NCBI RefSeq assembly: GCF_002278135.3
Contig: NZ_CP029425.2
Location: forward strand, 8,036,001 to 8,100,000
DNA length: 64,000 bases
Direction of reading: 5' to 3'
DNA from: Bradyrhizobium ottawaense
Lineage (GTDB): Bacteria; Pseudomonadota; Alphaproteobacteria; Rhizobiales; Xanthobacteraceae
The notes beneath the pieces are model-generated. The model had not been told where the DNA came from. It ran no database searches and worked only from the letters and a program-made list of their open reading frames with translations. Shown piece by piece: positions 17,447 through 26,669 of this stretch (its first letter is position 1; each line of letters begins with the position of its first letter). Made by a program: the position numbers and the translations under genes.

Positions 17447-18457
17447 ATGCAATACCGTCAGCTCGGCCGCAGCGGCCTGAAAGTGTCGCCGATTTGTCTG
17501 GGCACCATGATGTTCGGCGGGCCGACCGATGAAGCCACGTCAAAACGGATCATCGACAAAGCGCGTGATGCCGGCATCAACTTCATCGACACGGCGGACG
17601 CCTATTCGAAAGGCGCCTCCGAGGAGGTGGTCGGCCGCGCCATTGCCAGCAACCGTAACGCCTGGGTGCTTGCCACAAAACTCGCCAACCCCATGGGCGA
17701 CGATCCCAATTGCGGCGGCCTGTCTCGGCGCTGGGTGCTGCAGGCCGCCGACGACAGCCTGAGGCGGCTCGGCACCGACCACATCGACATCTACTATCTG
17801 CACAAGGAAGACCATTCGACACCGCTGGAAGAGACGGTGCGCGCGATGGGCGATTTGATCCGATCGGGCAAGGTGCGCTATTTCGGCGTCTCGAACTATC
17901 GCGCCTGGCGCGTTGCCGAGATTTGCAACATCTGCGACCGGCTCGGCATCGACCGGCCCGCGGTGAGCCAGCCCTATTACAACGCGATGAACCGCATGCC
18001 CGAGGTCGAGCATTTTCCGGCCTGCTCCTATTACGGCCTCGGCATCGTGCCCTACAGCCCGCTGGCGCGCGGCGTGCTCACCGGCAAGTACAAGCCCGAT
18101 GCCGCCCCCGACAAGGAGACGCGCGCGGGCCGCAATGACACCCGCATGATGCAGACCGAATGGCGGCCGGAATCGCTGCAGCTCGCGCAGGAGATCAAGA
18201 CTCACGCCGGGAAAAAGGGCATCACCGCCGGCCAGTTCGCAGTCGCCTGGGTGCTCAACTCCGCCTTCGTTTCCTCGATCGTCGCGGGGCCCCGCACCGA
18301 GGAGCAATGGGACGGCTACATCAGCGCGCTCGACTACCGCTTCACTGGGGATGACGAGGCGCTGATCGACCGACTGGTCGTGCCGGGGCATCCCTCGACG
18401 CCAGGCTACAACGATCCCGCCTACCCGATCGAAGGCCGGCGCGCGCGGACGGCGTGA
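17447..18457 (+). CDS. Aldo/keto reductase
   Basis: This is an NADPH-dependent reductase with a TIM-barrel fold, 336 residues, of the AKR subgroup related to YajO/Tas. It has the N-terminal MQYRQLGRSGLKVSPICLG motif. The catalytic tetrad can be read as Asp and Tyr in NFIDTADAYSKGASE, Lys in VLATKLANPMG and His in YYLHKED. The cofactor segment is QFAVAWVLNSAFVSSIVAG. The start at 17447 has a GAGGA site. It is 15 bp upstream of the TTC38-like gene on the same strand, so the two are probably co-transcribed. The substrate is unknown. Confidence 0.88.
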   Translation: MQYRQLGRSGLKVSPICLGTMMFGGPTDEATSKRIIDKARDAGINFIDTADAYSKGASEEVVGRAIASNRNAWVLATKLANPMGDDPNCGGLSRRWVLQAADDSLRRLGTDHIDIYYLHKEDHSTPLEETVRAMGDLIRSGKVRYFGVSNYRAWRVAEICNICDRLGIDRPAVSQPYYNAMNRMPEVEHFPACSYYGLGIVPYSPLARGVLTGKYKPDAAPDKETRAGRNDTRMMQTEWRPESLQLAQEIKTHAGKKGITAGQFAVAWVLNSAFVSSIVAGPRTEEQWDGYISALDYRFTGDDEALIDRLVVPGHPSTPGYNDPAYPIEGRRARTA

Positions 18458-18472
18458 GATTGGGAGATCACG

Positions 18473-19786
18473 ATGGCGCATCAAGATCGCTACGGCCTGC
18501 CGCTCTCCACCATATCCGATGCGGCCGCTGGCGCCTATCGCGAGGGTGTCGACCTCATGCTTGCGGGCTGGACCGGCATGGCGGAGATGCTGGAGCGCGC
18601 CATTGCCGCCGACCCGGACTTCGCGCTTCCCCATATCGCCCGCGCGCGCATGCATGCCTTCTACCAGCAGGGCGATCTCGCCCGAAGCAAGGCGGCGCTC
18701 GCACGCGAACTGGTCGCCAGGCGCGGCACCGAGCGCGAGCGCTCGCATGTCGAGACGCTGGCGCTTGCGATCGAGGGCCGGCTAGCCGAGGCGATCGCAT
18801 CCACGCTGAGGCACATCGACACATGGCCGCGCGATGCATTGGTGCTGTCGCTGCCGCTCGGCGCGTTCGGCCTGTTCGCCTTCTCCGGCATGGCCGACCA
18901 CGACCGCGCACGGCACGAGCTGTGCGGACGTGTGGCGCAGCACTATGACGAAGACTGGTGGTTCCTGACCATGGCCGGCTGGGCGATGACGGAGAATGGC
19001 GACGTCGCGCGCGGCCGCGCCATGACCGAGCGCGGTTTTGACCTCCGCCGGGCCAATGCTCACGCTGCGCATGCGGTGCTGCACGCGATGTTCGAGGACG
19101 GCTCGATCGACGCTGCCGACCGCCTCGTCGACGACTGGATCCCCTCTTACGACCGCGCCGGAATCCTGCACGGCCATATCCGCTGGCACCAGGCGCTCGG
19201 CGCGCTCGAGCATGGCGATGCGGCACGCGCGCTCGCAATCTATGCCGACGTGCTCCAGCCGTCAGTCACGCAGGCGCCACCACTCAACGTTATCACCGAC
19301 GCCGCCTCGCTGCTGTGGCGCCTCTCGGCTTACGGCCATTCCGTGCCGAAGGCGCTGTGGCTGGAAGCCGACGCCAGCGCGCAAAAACTGTTTCCGAAGT
19401 CGAGCCTGTCCTTCGCCGACATCCACATGGCGCTGTTCGCGGCGGCGACGCAAAACCACCCGGCGCTCACCACGCGCCTTGCGGCCATCGAGCAGCGCCT
19501 CGCCGAGGGCAAGCTGCCGGCCGGCCCCGTGGTGCCGGCGATCTTCCGCGCGCTGGCGGCCTTTGCGGATGAGAATTACGCGTCATGCGCGCAAACGCTG
19601 GCGCCCGTCCTCGCCGAGGTCGTGCGGATCGGCGGCAGCCACGCCCAGCGCGAACTGGTCGAGGACACCTATATCGTCGCACTCATGCGCAGCGGCGAGC
19701 TCGCCCGCGCCCGCACCCTGCTGGGCGCCCGCCTGCACCGCCGGCCCTCACTTCGCGATACGCGCTGGCAGGCGGCGATGGCCTGA
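18473..19786 (+). CDS. TTC38-like tetratricopeptide repeat protein
   Basis: The 437-residue protein belongs to the TTC38 type. Its N-terminal pattern (GLPLSTISDAAAGAYREGVD, then AIAADPDFALPHIARARMHA) matches that family. Helical TPR-like repeats continue throughout, including AAHAVLHAMFEDGSIDAADR and RELVEDTYIVALMRSGELAR. There is no signal peptide, so it is cytoplasmic. A GGGAG site precedes the ATG. It is coupled to the aldo/keto reductase gene. The molecular role of TTC38 proteins is not established. Confidence 0.78.
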   Translation: MAHQDRYGLPLSTISDAAAGAYREGVDLMLAGWTGMAEMLERAIAADPDFALPHIARARMHAFYQQGDLARSKAALARELVARRGTERERSHVETLALAIEGRLAEAIASTLRHIDTWPRDALVLSLPLGAFGLFAFSGMADHDRARHELCGRVAQHYDEDWWFLTMAGWAMTENGDVARGRAMTERGFDLRRANAHAAHAVLHAMFEDGSIDAADRLVDDWIPSYDRAGILHGHIRWHQALGALEHGDAARALAIYADVLQPSVTQAPPLNVITDAASLLWRLSAYGHSVPKALWLEADASAQKLFPKSSLSFADIHMALFAAATQNHPALTTRLAAIEQRLAEGKLPAGPVVPAIFRALAAFADENYASCAQTLAPVLAEVVRIGGSHAQRELVEDTYIVALMRSGELARARTLLGARLHRRPSLRDTRWQAAMA

Positions 19787-19980
19787 GTTCCGCCACGAAA
19801 AAAACACCGGCCTGACGGCAAGTGGCGGCGGACGGTTTGGGCGATTTGGACAAACGCCGTCGGGGTGGCGCGGTGGTATTCCAGGCGGGACTTGCAGGAC
19901 AAACGGGATCGCAACCAATTTGCGGTTCGATGGTTATGGTGCGGAACCTGACCGTGGTTCCCTGGCACGTGAGCCTTCCA

Positions 19981-20577
19981 ATGCGCCTCTGCCGATCGCT
20001 GCTGGCCGCGACCCTTGTTTTCACGGCCACCCTTGCCGCTTTGGCAAGTCCTTGTTTTGCCGAGACTTCCAAGCCGATCCCGGTCAACAATCCGCCGGCG
20101 CTGCAGAATGCCTTCATCGATCTGCTGGCGCTGATGTCCGGCCACTGCAAGACCTTCAAGGTCGCCGGGCGCACCTTCGCCTGCAAGACGGTGGCCTACG
20201 CCCATGGCGACAAGGGCCGCGTCAATTTTGCGGTCGCGGTCGACGATCCCTCCGACGACAGCCACGTCGTGTCGTTCTCCGGCGAAAACGGCAAGCGCGC
20301 CGACGACAATTCCTACGAGCTGCCGATCGACCGCATGCTGCTCAATTCCAAGGACCGCCCCAGGGTCGACGGCCTGCCGGTGCCGGCCGAGCAGACCTCC
20401 ACCGGCCTCTGCCGCCAGACCGGCAATTTTGCCGCCAGGAAGGTGACTGACGTCACCTGCTCCGCCACCGACAGTGAGGGCCGGCGCTACGAGTTGCTGT
20501 TCGTCTCCGACGGCACGCCGGTCAGCGTGCGCCGCATCCGGCAATCGGCGCCGTCGATCCAAGATCCCTTCAAGTAA
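19981..20577 (+). CDS. Secreted protein of unknown function
   Basis: The 198-residue product has a signal peptide (MRLCRSLLAATLVFTATLAA, cleavage near CFAE-T). The mature part has two cysteine pairs (GHCKTFKVAGRTFACK and GLCRQ...DVTCSA) that could form disulphides, with a beta-rich body containing GRVNFAVAVDDPSDDSHVVSF. I chose ATG 19981 because it starts the signal peptide directly; ATG 19930 and 19936 are in frame but would give an unusual hydrophilic leader. It is convergent with the oleate hydratase gene. No domain is recognised. Confidence 0.7.
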   Translation: MRLCRSLLAATLVFTATLAALASPCFAETSKPIPVNNPPALQNAFIDLLALMSGHCKTFKVAGRTFACKTVAYAHGDKGRVNFAVAVDDPSDDSHVVSFSGENGKRADDNSYELPIDRMLLNSKDRPRVDGLPVPAEQTSTGLCRQTGNFAARKVTDVTCSATDSEGRRYELLFVSDGTPVSVRRIRQSAPSIQDPFK

Positions 20578-20593
20578 CCCGTTCAAGTAGCGA

Positions 20594-22153
20594 TCACGCG
20601 AATGCCTTCTCCAGCGTCGCGAAGATGATCGCGAGCGACTTGTCGTGCCTCGTCACCGGCGGCACCGGGCGATCGATCTTCATCAGTCGATAGACCGCCA
20701 TCTGCGCCGCGCGCACCGAATATTCGACGGTGAACACGACGTCGTCGGGGATTTCGACGAACTGGCTGACGAAAGCGAGGTTGACCGAATTGTTCGGCAC
20801 CGGCAGCGGCCGATCCGTCAGGTTGCGCGGCATGAACATGCTGGTGATGTAGGGCATGCGGCAGGGCACGCAGATTGCGTCCTCGAACACGCCCGCATCG
20901 AAATTCAAATGGCCACACAGCTCCTTCAGTATCTCCGCGCCGCCGCAATCGGACATCGGCTTCGCAACGAAATTGCCGACGCGGTCGGGATGCAGCGCAT
21001 AGCCCCAGAACACCTGCACATTCTTCGGCTGTCCGGCGAAATGCGGCTGGTGATAGAGCACGACCGACATCAGCCAGTTGGAATCCTTGAACGTGACGAG
21101 GCCTCCGGTGCCCGCACGGTTGCCGGAGAACGCCTCCATCCGGTCGAAGAAGAGTGGATCGCGGCAGGTGACGGTGAAGGACAGCCAATAGGATTCGGGG
21201 ATCGAGCTGTTGAACGCGGCGGGATTGCCGAATTCGGGACGCTCCTTCGCGATCGTCTCCCACAGCGCCCAGCCCTGGCTGTCTTTCTTGGTCAGATGCG
21301 GTGGCGGCTCGGTCATGGTGCCGAGGCTCGAGGCGTCCGTCATCGAGCCGTTCTGGAAGAATACGAGATCGCCGTCCTCGAGCCGGACATTGGCGATGCG
21401 GCCGTCGCGATCGAGCACGAGCTGGCGCACCCGCAAGCGTCCGTCCTCGCGCTCGATCGCCATGTCCGTGACGCGCGTGCCGCGCACGAATTGCACGCCC
21501 TGCCGCTTCAGCCAGTCGGCGAGCGGCCGCACGATCGCATCGTACTGATTGTAGACGGTGCGCTTGACGCCGGCGAGCGTCTCGATGCGCGGAAACTCGT
21601 TCATGAAGCGGTGCAGATAGCGCTTCAGCTCGACCGCGCTGTGCCAGGGCTGGAACGCGAAGGTGGTCTGCCACATGTACCAGAAATTGGACTCGAAGAA
21701 TTTCGGCGAGAGCCAGTCGGTGATGCGGCTATTGCCGAGCGTCTCCTCCGAGGCCTCGGTGAGCCGCAGCAGCTCGAGCCGGTCGCGCGCGGAGAAACCC
21801 ATATGCGAGACGTCGACCTTGAAACGGTTGCGATCGACCAGCCGCGCCTTCGAGTGCGCCGGGTTCTCCAGGTTGAATGCGATGGTCTCCTCGCGCACGC
21901 TGAGGCCGGGATGCTCGAGCGAAGGGATGCTGGAGAGCAGATCCCAAGTGCATTCGTAGTGATCGGTGGTCAGCATTCGCCCGCCGCGCAGCGAATAGGC
22001 GCCGTTCGCGAGCAGCGTGCCGTCGAGGCTGCCGCCGACCAGCGGCTGCGCCTCGTAGATCACGATGTCGCGCCCGGCCTGCTGCGCATCGCGGATCAGG
22101 AACGCCGCGCCCGCGAGCGATCCAATGCCACCGCCGATGAAATACGCCTTCAT
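20594..22153 (-). CDS. ohyA: Oleate hydratase (MCRA family)
   Basis: This is an FAD-dependent fatty-acid double-bond hydratase, making 10-hydroxy acids from oleate or related substrates. The 519-residue protein starts with a nucleotide-binding motif, YFIGGGIGSLAGAAFLIRD, and an acidic end YEAQPLVGGSLDG. Family segments follow: LRGGRMLTTDHYECTWDLL, FWYMWQTTFAFQPWHSAVE, YNQYDAIVRPL and ICVPCRMPYITSMFMPR. The length is a little short of the usual 560-600 residues. A GAGG site precedes the start. An acyl-CoA ligase gene lies 94 bp upstream on the same strand, which suggests a shared fatty-acid role. Confidence 0.88.
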   Translation of the reverse strand: MKAYFIGGGIGSLAGAAFLIRDAQQAGRDIVIYEAQPLVGGSLDGTLLANGAYSLRGGRMLTTDHYECTWDLLSSIPSLEHPGLSVREETIAFNLENPAHSKARLVDRNRFKVDVSHMGFSARDRLELLRLTEASEETLGNSRITDWLSPKFFESNFWYMWQTTFAFQPWHSAVELKRYLHRFMNEFPRIETLAGVKRTVYNQYDAIVRPLADWLKRQGVQFVRGTRVTDMAIEREDGRLRVRQLVLDRDGRIANVRLEDGDLVFFQNGSMTDASSLGTMTEPPPHLTKKDSQGWALWETIAKERPEFGNPAAFNSSIPESYWLSFTVTCRDPLFFDRMEAFSGNRAGTGGLVTFKDSNWLMSVVLYHQPHFAGQPKNVQVFWGYALHPDRVGNFVAKPMSDCGGAEILKELCGHLNFDAGVFEDAICVPCRMPYITSMFMPRNLTDRPLPVPNNSVNLAFVSQFVEIPDDVVFTVEYSVRAAQMAVYRLMKIDRPVPPVTRHDKSLAIIFATLEKAFA

Positions 22154-22247
22154 GACTTGCCTCGATTGCCGTTCGAATTCACGGGCGACATTGCATCGCG
22201 AGGCAGCGGCCTAAGTTGCGCTGGATCAACCGCGGGGAGAGGCGAAA

Positions 22248-24074
22248 TCACGTCGGCGTTATCGGCGCGGGCTTCTTCGCATAGACGTGCTCGATCTCGT
22301 CTGCGAAGCGGCGTTCGAGCGCGGGCCGCTTGTTCTTCAGCGTCGGCGTGAGCAGGCCGCTCGCGATGGTCCACGGGTCCAGCGTCCACCACACCGCGCG
22401 CGGCGTCGCGTAGGACGGATAGGCCTTCACGGCCGCCGCTATTCGCGCCAGCAGCGCAGCCCGTTCCGCCGCGCCGCCTTGCTTGCCGCTCGCCGCCAGT
22501 CTTTCCTTCTCCTGCACCCAGGCTTTGGCGTTCAGCACGACCAGCGCGGTGAGGAACGGCCGCTGTTCGCCGACCACCAGCGCCTGCTCGAACAGGGGAT
22601 CGGCGAGGATCGCGGTCTCCAGATCCACCGGCGCGATCTTCTCGCCGGTGGACGTGACCAGAATGTCCTTGATGCGGCCGGTGATGGTGATGCGCCCGTT
22701 CTCGATGCGGGCCTGATCGCCGGTATGCAGCCAGCCGTCGGCGTCCTTGACGCGGCGTGTCTCCTCCGGCTTGTGCCAATAGCCGAGCATCACGCTGGGG
22801 CCGCGCACCAGCAATTCGTCGTTCTCGCCTTGCCTCACCTCGACGCCGTCGAGGACATGGCCGACCGAGTGCGGATCATTGTCCTCGATGGTGTTGACGG
22901 AGACCACCGGCGAGGTCTCCGTCATGCCGTAGCCCTGGAGCACGTCCAGCCCGAGCGCGAGAGACAGGCGAATGACGGGCTCCGCGATCGGCGCGCCGCC
23001 GGAGATCGCGACGCGCAGGCGGCCGCCGAGCCGCGCCAGCACCTTGTCGGCGACGAGCCGTTTGAGCAACGGCCAGGCCAGCCGGTCCAGCAGCGACGGC
23101 ACGCCATGCCGCTGCCGTGCATCGAAACGCCGCCCGCCGACGGCGATGGTGAGGTCGAGCAGCAAGCGCTCGATGTAACTTGCTGATGCGCGATGCTGCA
23201 TGATCAGCGCGAAAATGCGCTCGTAGATCCGCGGTACCGAGACCAGCACCGTCGGCTGCACACGCTTCAGGTCCTCCGAGAGTTGTGGCACCGAGCGGGC
23301 ATAGGCGACGCACGCGCCGGCCGCGATCGGATAGTAGTAGCCGCCGGTGCGCTCGAAGGTGTGCGAGAGCGGCAGGAAGGACAGGAAGACGTCATGGGGT
23401 TCGGCGGCGATGCGGTGCGCGATCGCCTTCACATTGGCGACGACATTGCCATGCGAGAGCATCACGCCCTTCGGCCGCCCGGTGGTGCCCGAGGTGTAGA
23501 CGATGGCGGCGAGATCGTGCGGCTCGATCGCGACATCTGGCAGCGGCGCGGTCGCGCCGGGGGCTTGCGCGAGCCAATGGTCGAGCCCGACGATGCGGGC
23601 ATTCGGCGTGATGAGCCCGCTTGCATCCGCGCAGACGACGCGCTTGAGATGGTCGAGCGGCTGGCCGGTCGCCACGATCGCCTGCCAGCGCTCCAGCGTA
23701 TCGACGAACAAGAGCAGCGGGCCGGAATCGACAAGGACGTAGGCGATGCTGTCGGGATTGTCGACGGCATGCATCGGCACCGGCACGAGGCCGCGCGACA
23801 GCGCCGCCTGGTCCATGGCGATATGCGCAATGCCGTTCGGCATCAGGATGGCGGCGCGTTCGCCCGGCGCGAACTCCTCCGCGGCGAGCGCGCGCCGCCA
23901 CAGCTCGAATCCCGCATCGATCTCGCGCCAGGACTGGCTGACCCAGCGCTGCGCGGTCGCATCGAAATGACGATAAGCCTCCGCCGCCGGCGTCGCCTCG
24001 ACGCGCCAGCGCAGCAGTTGCGGCAGCGTCTTGATGTCGGCAAGACCGTCCGGTTGACTCGCCTGTCCCGGCAT
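22248..24074 (-). CDS. Long-chain fatty acid--CoA ligase (AMP-dependent synthetase)
   Basis: This enzyme activates fatty acids to acyl-CoA. The 608-residue protein carries the adenylate-forming motifs AAIVYTSGTTGRPKGVMLSH, GYGMTETSPVVSVN, GWLHTGDQARIENGRITITG and a TSTGEKIAPVDLE hinge. The insertion pattern (FLSFLPLSHTFERTGGYYYP) is that of the long-chain FAA1-like group. I chose ATG 24074 because AGAGGA lies just upstream; ATG 24089 is possible. Longer readings give arginine-rich sequence without family features. It is upstream of the oleate hydratase and divergent from the cysteine hydrolase gene. Confidence 0.88.
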   Translation of the reverse strand: MPGQASQPDGLADIKTLPQLLRWRVEATPAAEAYRHFDATAQRWVSQSWREIDAGFELWRRALAAEEFAPGERAAILMPNGIAHIAMDQAALSRGLVPVPMHAVDNPDSIAYVLVDSGPLLLFVDTLERWQAIVATGQPLDHLKRVVCADASGLITPNARIVGLDHWLAQAPGATAPLPDVAIEPHDLAAIVYTSGTTGRPKGVMLSHGNVVANVKAIAHRIAAEPHDVFLSFLPLSHTFERTGGYYYPIAAGACVAYARSVPQLSEDLKRVQPTVLVSVPRIYERIFALIMQHRASASYIERLLLDLTIAVGGRRFDARQRHGVPSLLDRLAWPLLKRLVADKVLARLGGRLRVAISGGAPIAEPVIRLSLALGLDVLQGYGMTETSPVVSVNTIEDNDPHSVGHVLDGVEVRQGENDELLVRGPSVMLGYWHKPEETRRVKDADGWLHTGDQARIENGRITITGRIKDILVTSTGEKIAPVDLETAILADPLFEQALVVGEQRPFLTALVVLNAKAWVQEKERLAASGKQGGAAERAALLARIAAAVKAYPSYATPRAVWWTLDPWTIASGLLTPTLKNKRPALERRFADEIEHVYAKKPAPITPT

Positions 24075-24293
24075 GGCGTCCTCTCGCATCTCTCGATTCC
24101 CAGCATTTGGTGCCTCGACACTAGGCCGGCCAGTCCTTGCCGCTTTGATCCTCAGCAAGGCGGCCATGCAGGGAAGAGACGCTGCGCTGCGTCCGGGCAC
24201 GAAAGCTGTCGCGAAACGAGGGAAGATCGGCATTGCGCGCTGTCCCAGTCGCCTCGCATATTCGCTTTTACAACCCGTGCGAAAGGTCCGATC

Positions 24294-24863
24294 ATGCCCG
24301 CCCCCCTCCCCGCTCTCATCGTCGTCGACGTCCAGCGCGCGTTCGACGAATGGGAGGCGGCTGGACAGCGGCGCAACAATCCGGATGCGGTGGCGCGGAT
24401 CGCGGGTCTGCTGAAGACGTTCAGGGCGCGCGGCGCGCCGATCTTTCATATCCGCCACGAGGGTACGAAGCCGAGTTCATCGTTCCTGCCATCGCGTTCC
24501 GGCTACGCCGTCAAGGACGAGGCGCGCGAGCAGCCGGGCGAGACGATCATCGTCAAGCGCGTCAACAGCGCCTTCATCGGCACCGACCTGGAACAGCGCC
24601 TGCGCGCGGCCGGCATCGGCAACCTCGTGATCTGCGGTGCCACCACCAATCATTGCGTGGAGACGACGACGCGGATGGCCGGCAATCTCGGCTTCGACGC
24701 GCAGCTCGTGCGCGATGCGACATGGACGTTCGACCGCATCGGGCCCGACGGCGACAAGCATTCCGCCGAGGAGATCCATGCGATGACGCTGTCGAACCTC
24801 AACGGCGAGTTCGCGCGCATCGTCACCAGCGACGACGTGGTCGCCTCGTTCGCGGCCAAGTGA
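24294..24863 (+). CDS. Isochorismatase-family cysteine hydrolase
   Basis: The 189-residue protein has the Asp-Lys-Cys arrangement of this superfamily: aspartate in ALIVVDVQRAFDEW, lysine in IIVKRVNSAFIGTDLE, and the nucleophile in ICGATTNHCVETTTRM. A cis-peptide-type GATTNHC turn is typical. Such enzymes hydrolyse amides or ethers such as nicotinamide, ureidoacrylate or N-carbamoyl compounds. The start at 24294 has a GAAAGG site. It is divergent from the acyl-CoA ligase. The substrate cannot be assigned from sequence. Confidence 0.85.
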   Translation: MPAPLPALIVVDVQRAFDEWEAAGQRRNNPDAVARIAGLLKTFRARGAPIFHIRHEGTKPSSSFLPSRSGYAVKDEAREQPGETIIVKRVNSAFIGTDLEQRLRAAGIGNLVICGATTNHCVETTTRMAGNLGFDAQLVRDATWTFDRIGPDGDKHSAEEIHAMTLSNLNGEFARIVTSDDVVASFAAK

Positions 24864-25034
24864 TGGCAACAATGCGATCAATGCCGATGATGCGACAATA
24901 AATCTCACGAGCCCACTCATGCGCGCGAAGCGAATCGGACGTCGCAATACTGCGTCGTTTCGACGCCCGCACTGGCCGGAACGCGGGAAGCGCCCATCTG
25001 TTGTCACACGACATTCAACTGGAGTGATGACACC

Positions 25035-25358
25035 ATGAAGTATCTCATTGTCGCGATGGCGGTCGGTGCTGCGGCGCTTGCCGGCGGATCGGCGGCGAAC
25101 GCGGCCAATAATTCAAGCGCGAAGCAGAACGCGCAGGCCGGCCAATCGACCGACATCAGCGCGCAGCACCGGCACCACGGCCATCGCCACCATCATCACT
25201 GGCGTCATCATCACCACCATCATGGCTACTATCGTCCGCACCACCGGAGCTACGGCTACTACCCGCGGCATCACGGCTATTACGGCGGCGGGCCGTACGG
25301 GTATTACGGCGGCGGCGGTCCCTCGGTGACGTTCGGCTTCGGCGGCAGCCGCTGGTAA
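25035..25358 (+). CDS. Small secreted histidine/tyrosine/glycine-rich protein
   Basis: The 107-residue product has a signal peptide (MKYLIVAMAVGAAALAGGSA, cleavage near ANA-A). The mature part is low complexity. A histidine cluster (HRHHGHRHHHHWRHHHHHH) is followed by YY-, PHH- and GGG-rich sequence (GYYPRHHGYYGGGPYGYY). The composition suggests metal binding or an extracellular or envelope role, as an inference. A GGAG site lies 10 bases upstream, and a strong terminator follows 5 bp after the stop. It is a single-gene unit. Confidence 0.8.
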   Translation: MKYLIVAMAVGAAALAGGSAANAANNSSAKQNAQAGQSTDISAQHRHHGHRHHHHWRHHHHHHGYYRPHHRSYGYYPRHHGYYGGGPYGYYGGGGPSVTFGFGGSRW

Positions 25359-25362
25359 AAGG

Positions 25363-25389
25363 AAAGGCCCGCGATGCGGGCCTTTTTCT
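25363..25389 (+). terminator. Rho-independent terminator
   Basis: The stem GGCCCGC-GAT-GCGGGCC at 25366-25382 is flanked by AAA and TTTTTC, giving a classical intrinsic terminator for the gene at 25035. The A-tract on the other side could also serve the convergent amine oxidase gene. Confidence 0.9.
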
Positions 25390-26660
25390 TACCCCCGCAA
25401 AATCATCCCTGCCGTCTCCTGGCCGCTCGCCAGCGCCGCCTCTACCGTGCCCATGTCACGGCCGCGATAGAGAGCTTCGCCGGAAAACAGCACCAGGCCA
25501 TCGGCACGCGCGAGGATCGCTTGTGCCGCGCGCGTCCGCGGCGTCGCCCAGGAATAGGCACCGCGGGCAAAGGGATCGTGTGCCCAGTTGGTCGCCGCCG
25601 CCGCGACGAGCTCGCGCGCGATGTCCTCGCGCGACAGCTTGAAAATGGCGGCGAGCGAATCGAGCCCGGCATCGATCAGTCCCCGCGGATCGAGGTTGTC
25701 CAGCTCCGCCGTGCGCGGGCCGCCGAACCAGCCGGTGAGCACGGCCTGCCCGCCCGGGTATTGCGTCCACCACACCGGGATGGTCCGGTCGGACAACAGG
25801 AAGGTCATGGCTGCGAGATCCTGGTGCCGCTCGCGCCACCACGGCCGCGCAAACCGCAGCAGGATCTTGATGACGTTGCCGAAGCCGATGTCGCCCGCAG
25901 CAGCAAGCCTCGCGCGCGCGCTCGCCGGCAGGGCCATCTCGCGCAACAGCGGCAGCGGCACGGTGAGGATCACGCGATCACAGACGTGGACATCGCCGCC
26001 GGCGCAGCGAACGGCCGCCGTGTCGCCGCCCTCCTCGATCGCCGACACCACGCAGCCGAGATGGATGGTCACGCCGAACCTGCGGCAATCGGCGGCCAGA
26101 AAGTCGATCAGCGCGCCATAGCCGCCATCGATGCGCGCCTGCGGCGCGTGCCCGCCATCCATCCATTCCTCACGCAGCGCCAGCGTCGAGGCGCGCTCGG
26201 GGTCGGCCGCGTCATAGCCCTCGACCATCCGCTCGATCGATTGGCGCATCGGCGCATAGTCATCCCCGGCGAAATGCCGGCGCAGGAACTCGGCGACGGA
26301 GAGATCGTCCTTCAAGTCCCTCAGCACGGCCTGAAGCTCCGCCTCGTGCGGATCGTCGCGCTCCTCGCGCGAGAGCGTCATTCCGTCAAAGCTCCACTGC
26401 TCGCCCGCGATCTCGTGAAGGGACAGCCCGGCCTCGCGCAGCAGCTCGCGCGTGACCGGCGCCTCGCCATGGACGAATTCGGCGCCGCCCGCGGCGGGGT
26501 AGCCGAACTCCTCAACCGGCAGCGGAAGGATGCGGCCGCCGCAGCGCTCGCGCGCCTCCAGCACCGTCACCTTGCGGCCGGACCGCGCCAGCTCGCGCGC
26601 CGCCATCAGGCCGGCCGCGCCGGCGCCGACGATGACGATATGTTCCGTTGTCTCGGGCAT
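25389..26660 (-). CDS. FAD-dependent amine oxidase family protein
   Basis: The 423-residue flavoprotein has the Rossmann FAD motif IVIVGAGAAGLMAARELARSG, the acidic VLEARERCGGRI, and a C-terminal FAD contact (LFSGEALYRGRDMGTVEAAL). The middle includes a DYAPMRQSIERMVEGYDAAD substrate-cap segment and TVPLPLLREMALP. This fits the flavin monoamine oxidase/polyamine oxidase superfamily; no signal peptide is seen, so it is cytoplasmic. It is 9 bp downstream of the RibD-like gene, so they probably form an operon. The amine substrate is unknown. Confidence 0.83.
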   Translation of the reverse strand: MPETTEHIVIVGAGAAGLMAARELARSGRKVTVLEARERCGGRILPLPVEEFGYPAAGGAEFVHGEAPVTRELLREAGLSLHEIAGEQWSFDGMTLSREERDDPHEAELQAVLRDLKDDLSVAEFLRRHFAGDDYAPMRQSIERMVEGYDAADPERASTLALREEWMDGGHAPQARIDGGYGALIDFLAADCRRFGVTIHLGCVVSAIEEGGDTAAVRCAGGDVHVCDRVILTVPLPLLREMALPASARARLAAAGDIGFGNVIKILLRFARPWWRERHQDLAAMTFLLSDRTIPVWWTQYPGGQAVLTGWFGGPRTAELDNLDPRGLIDAGLDSLAAIFKLSREDIARELVAAAATNWAHDPFARGAYSWATPRTRAAQAILARADGLVLFSGEALYRGRDMGTVEAALASGQETAGMILRG

Positions 26661-26669
26661 GGCCGCGCG

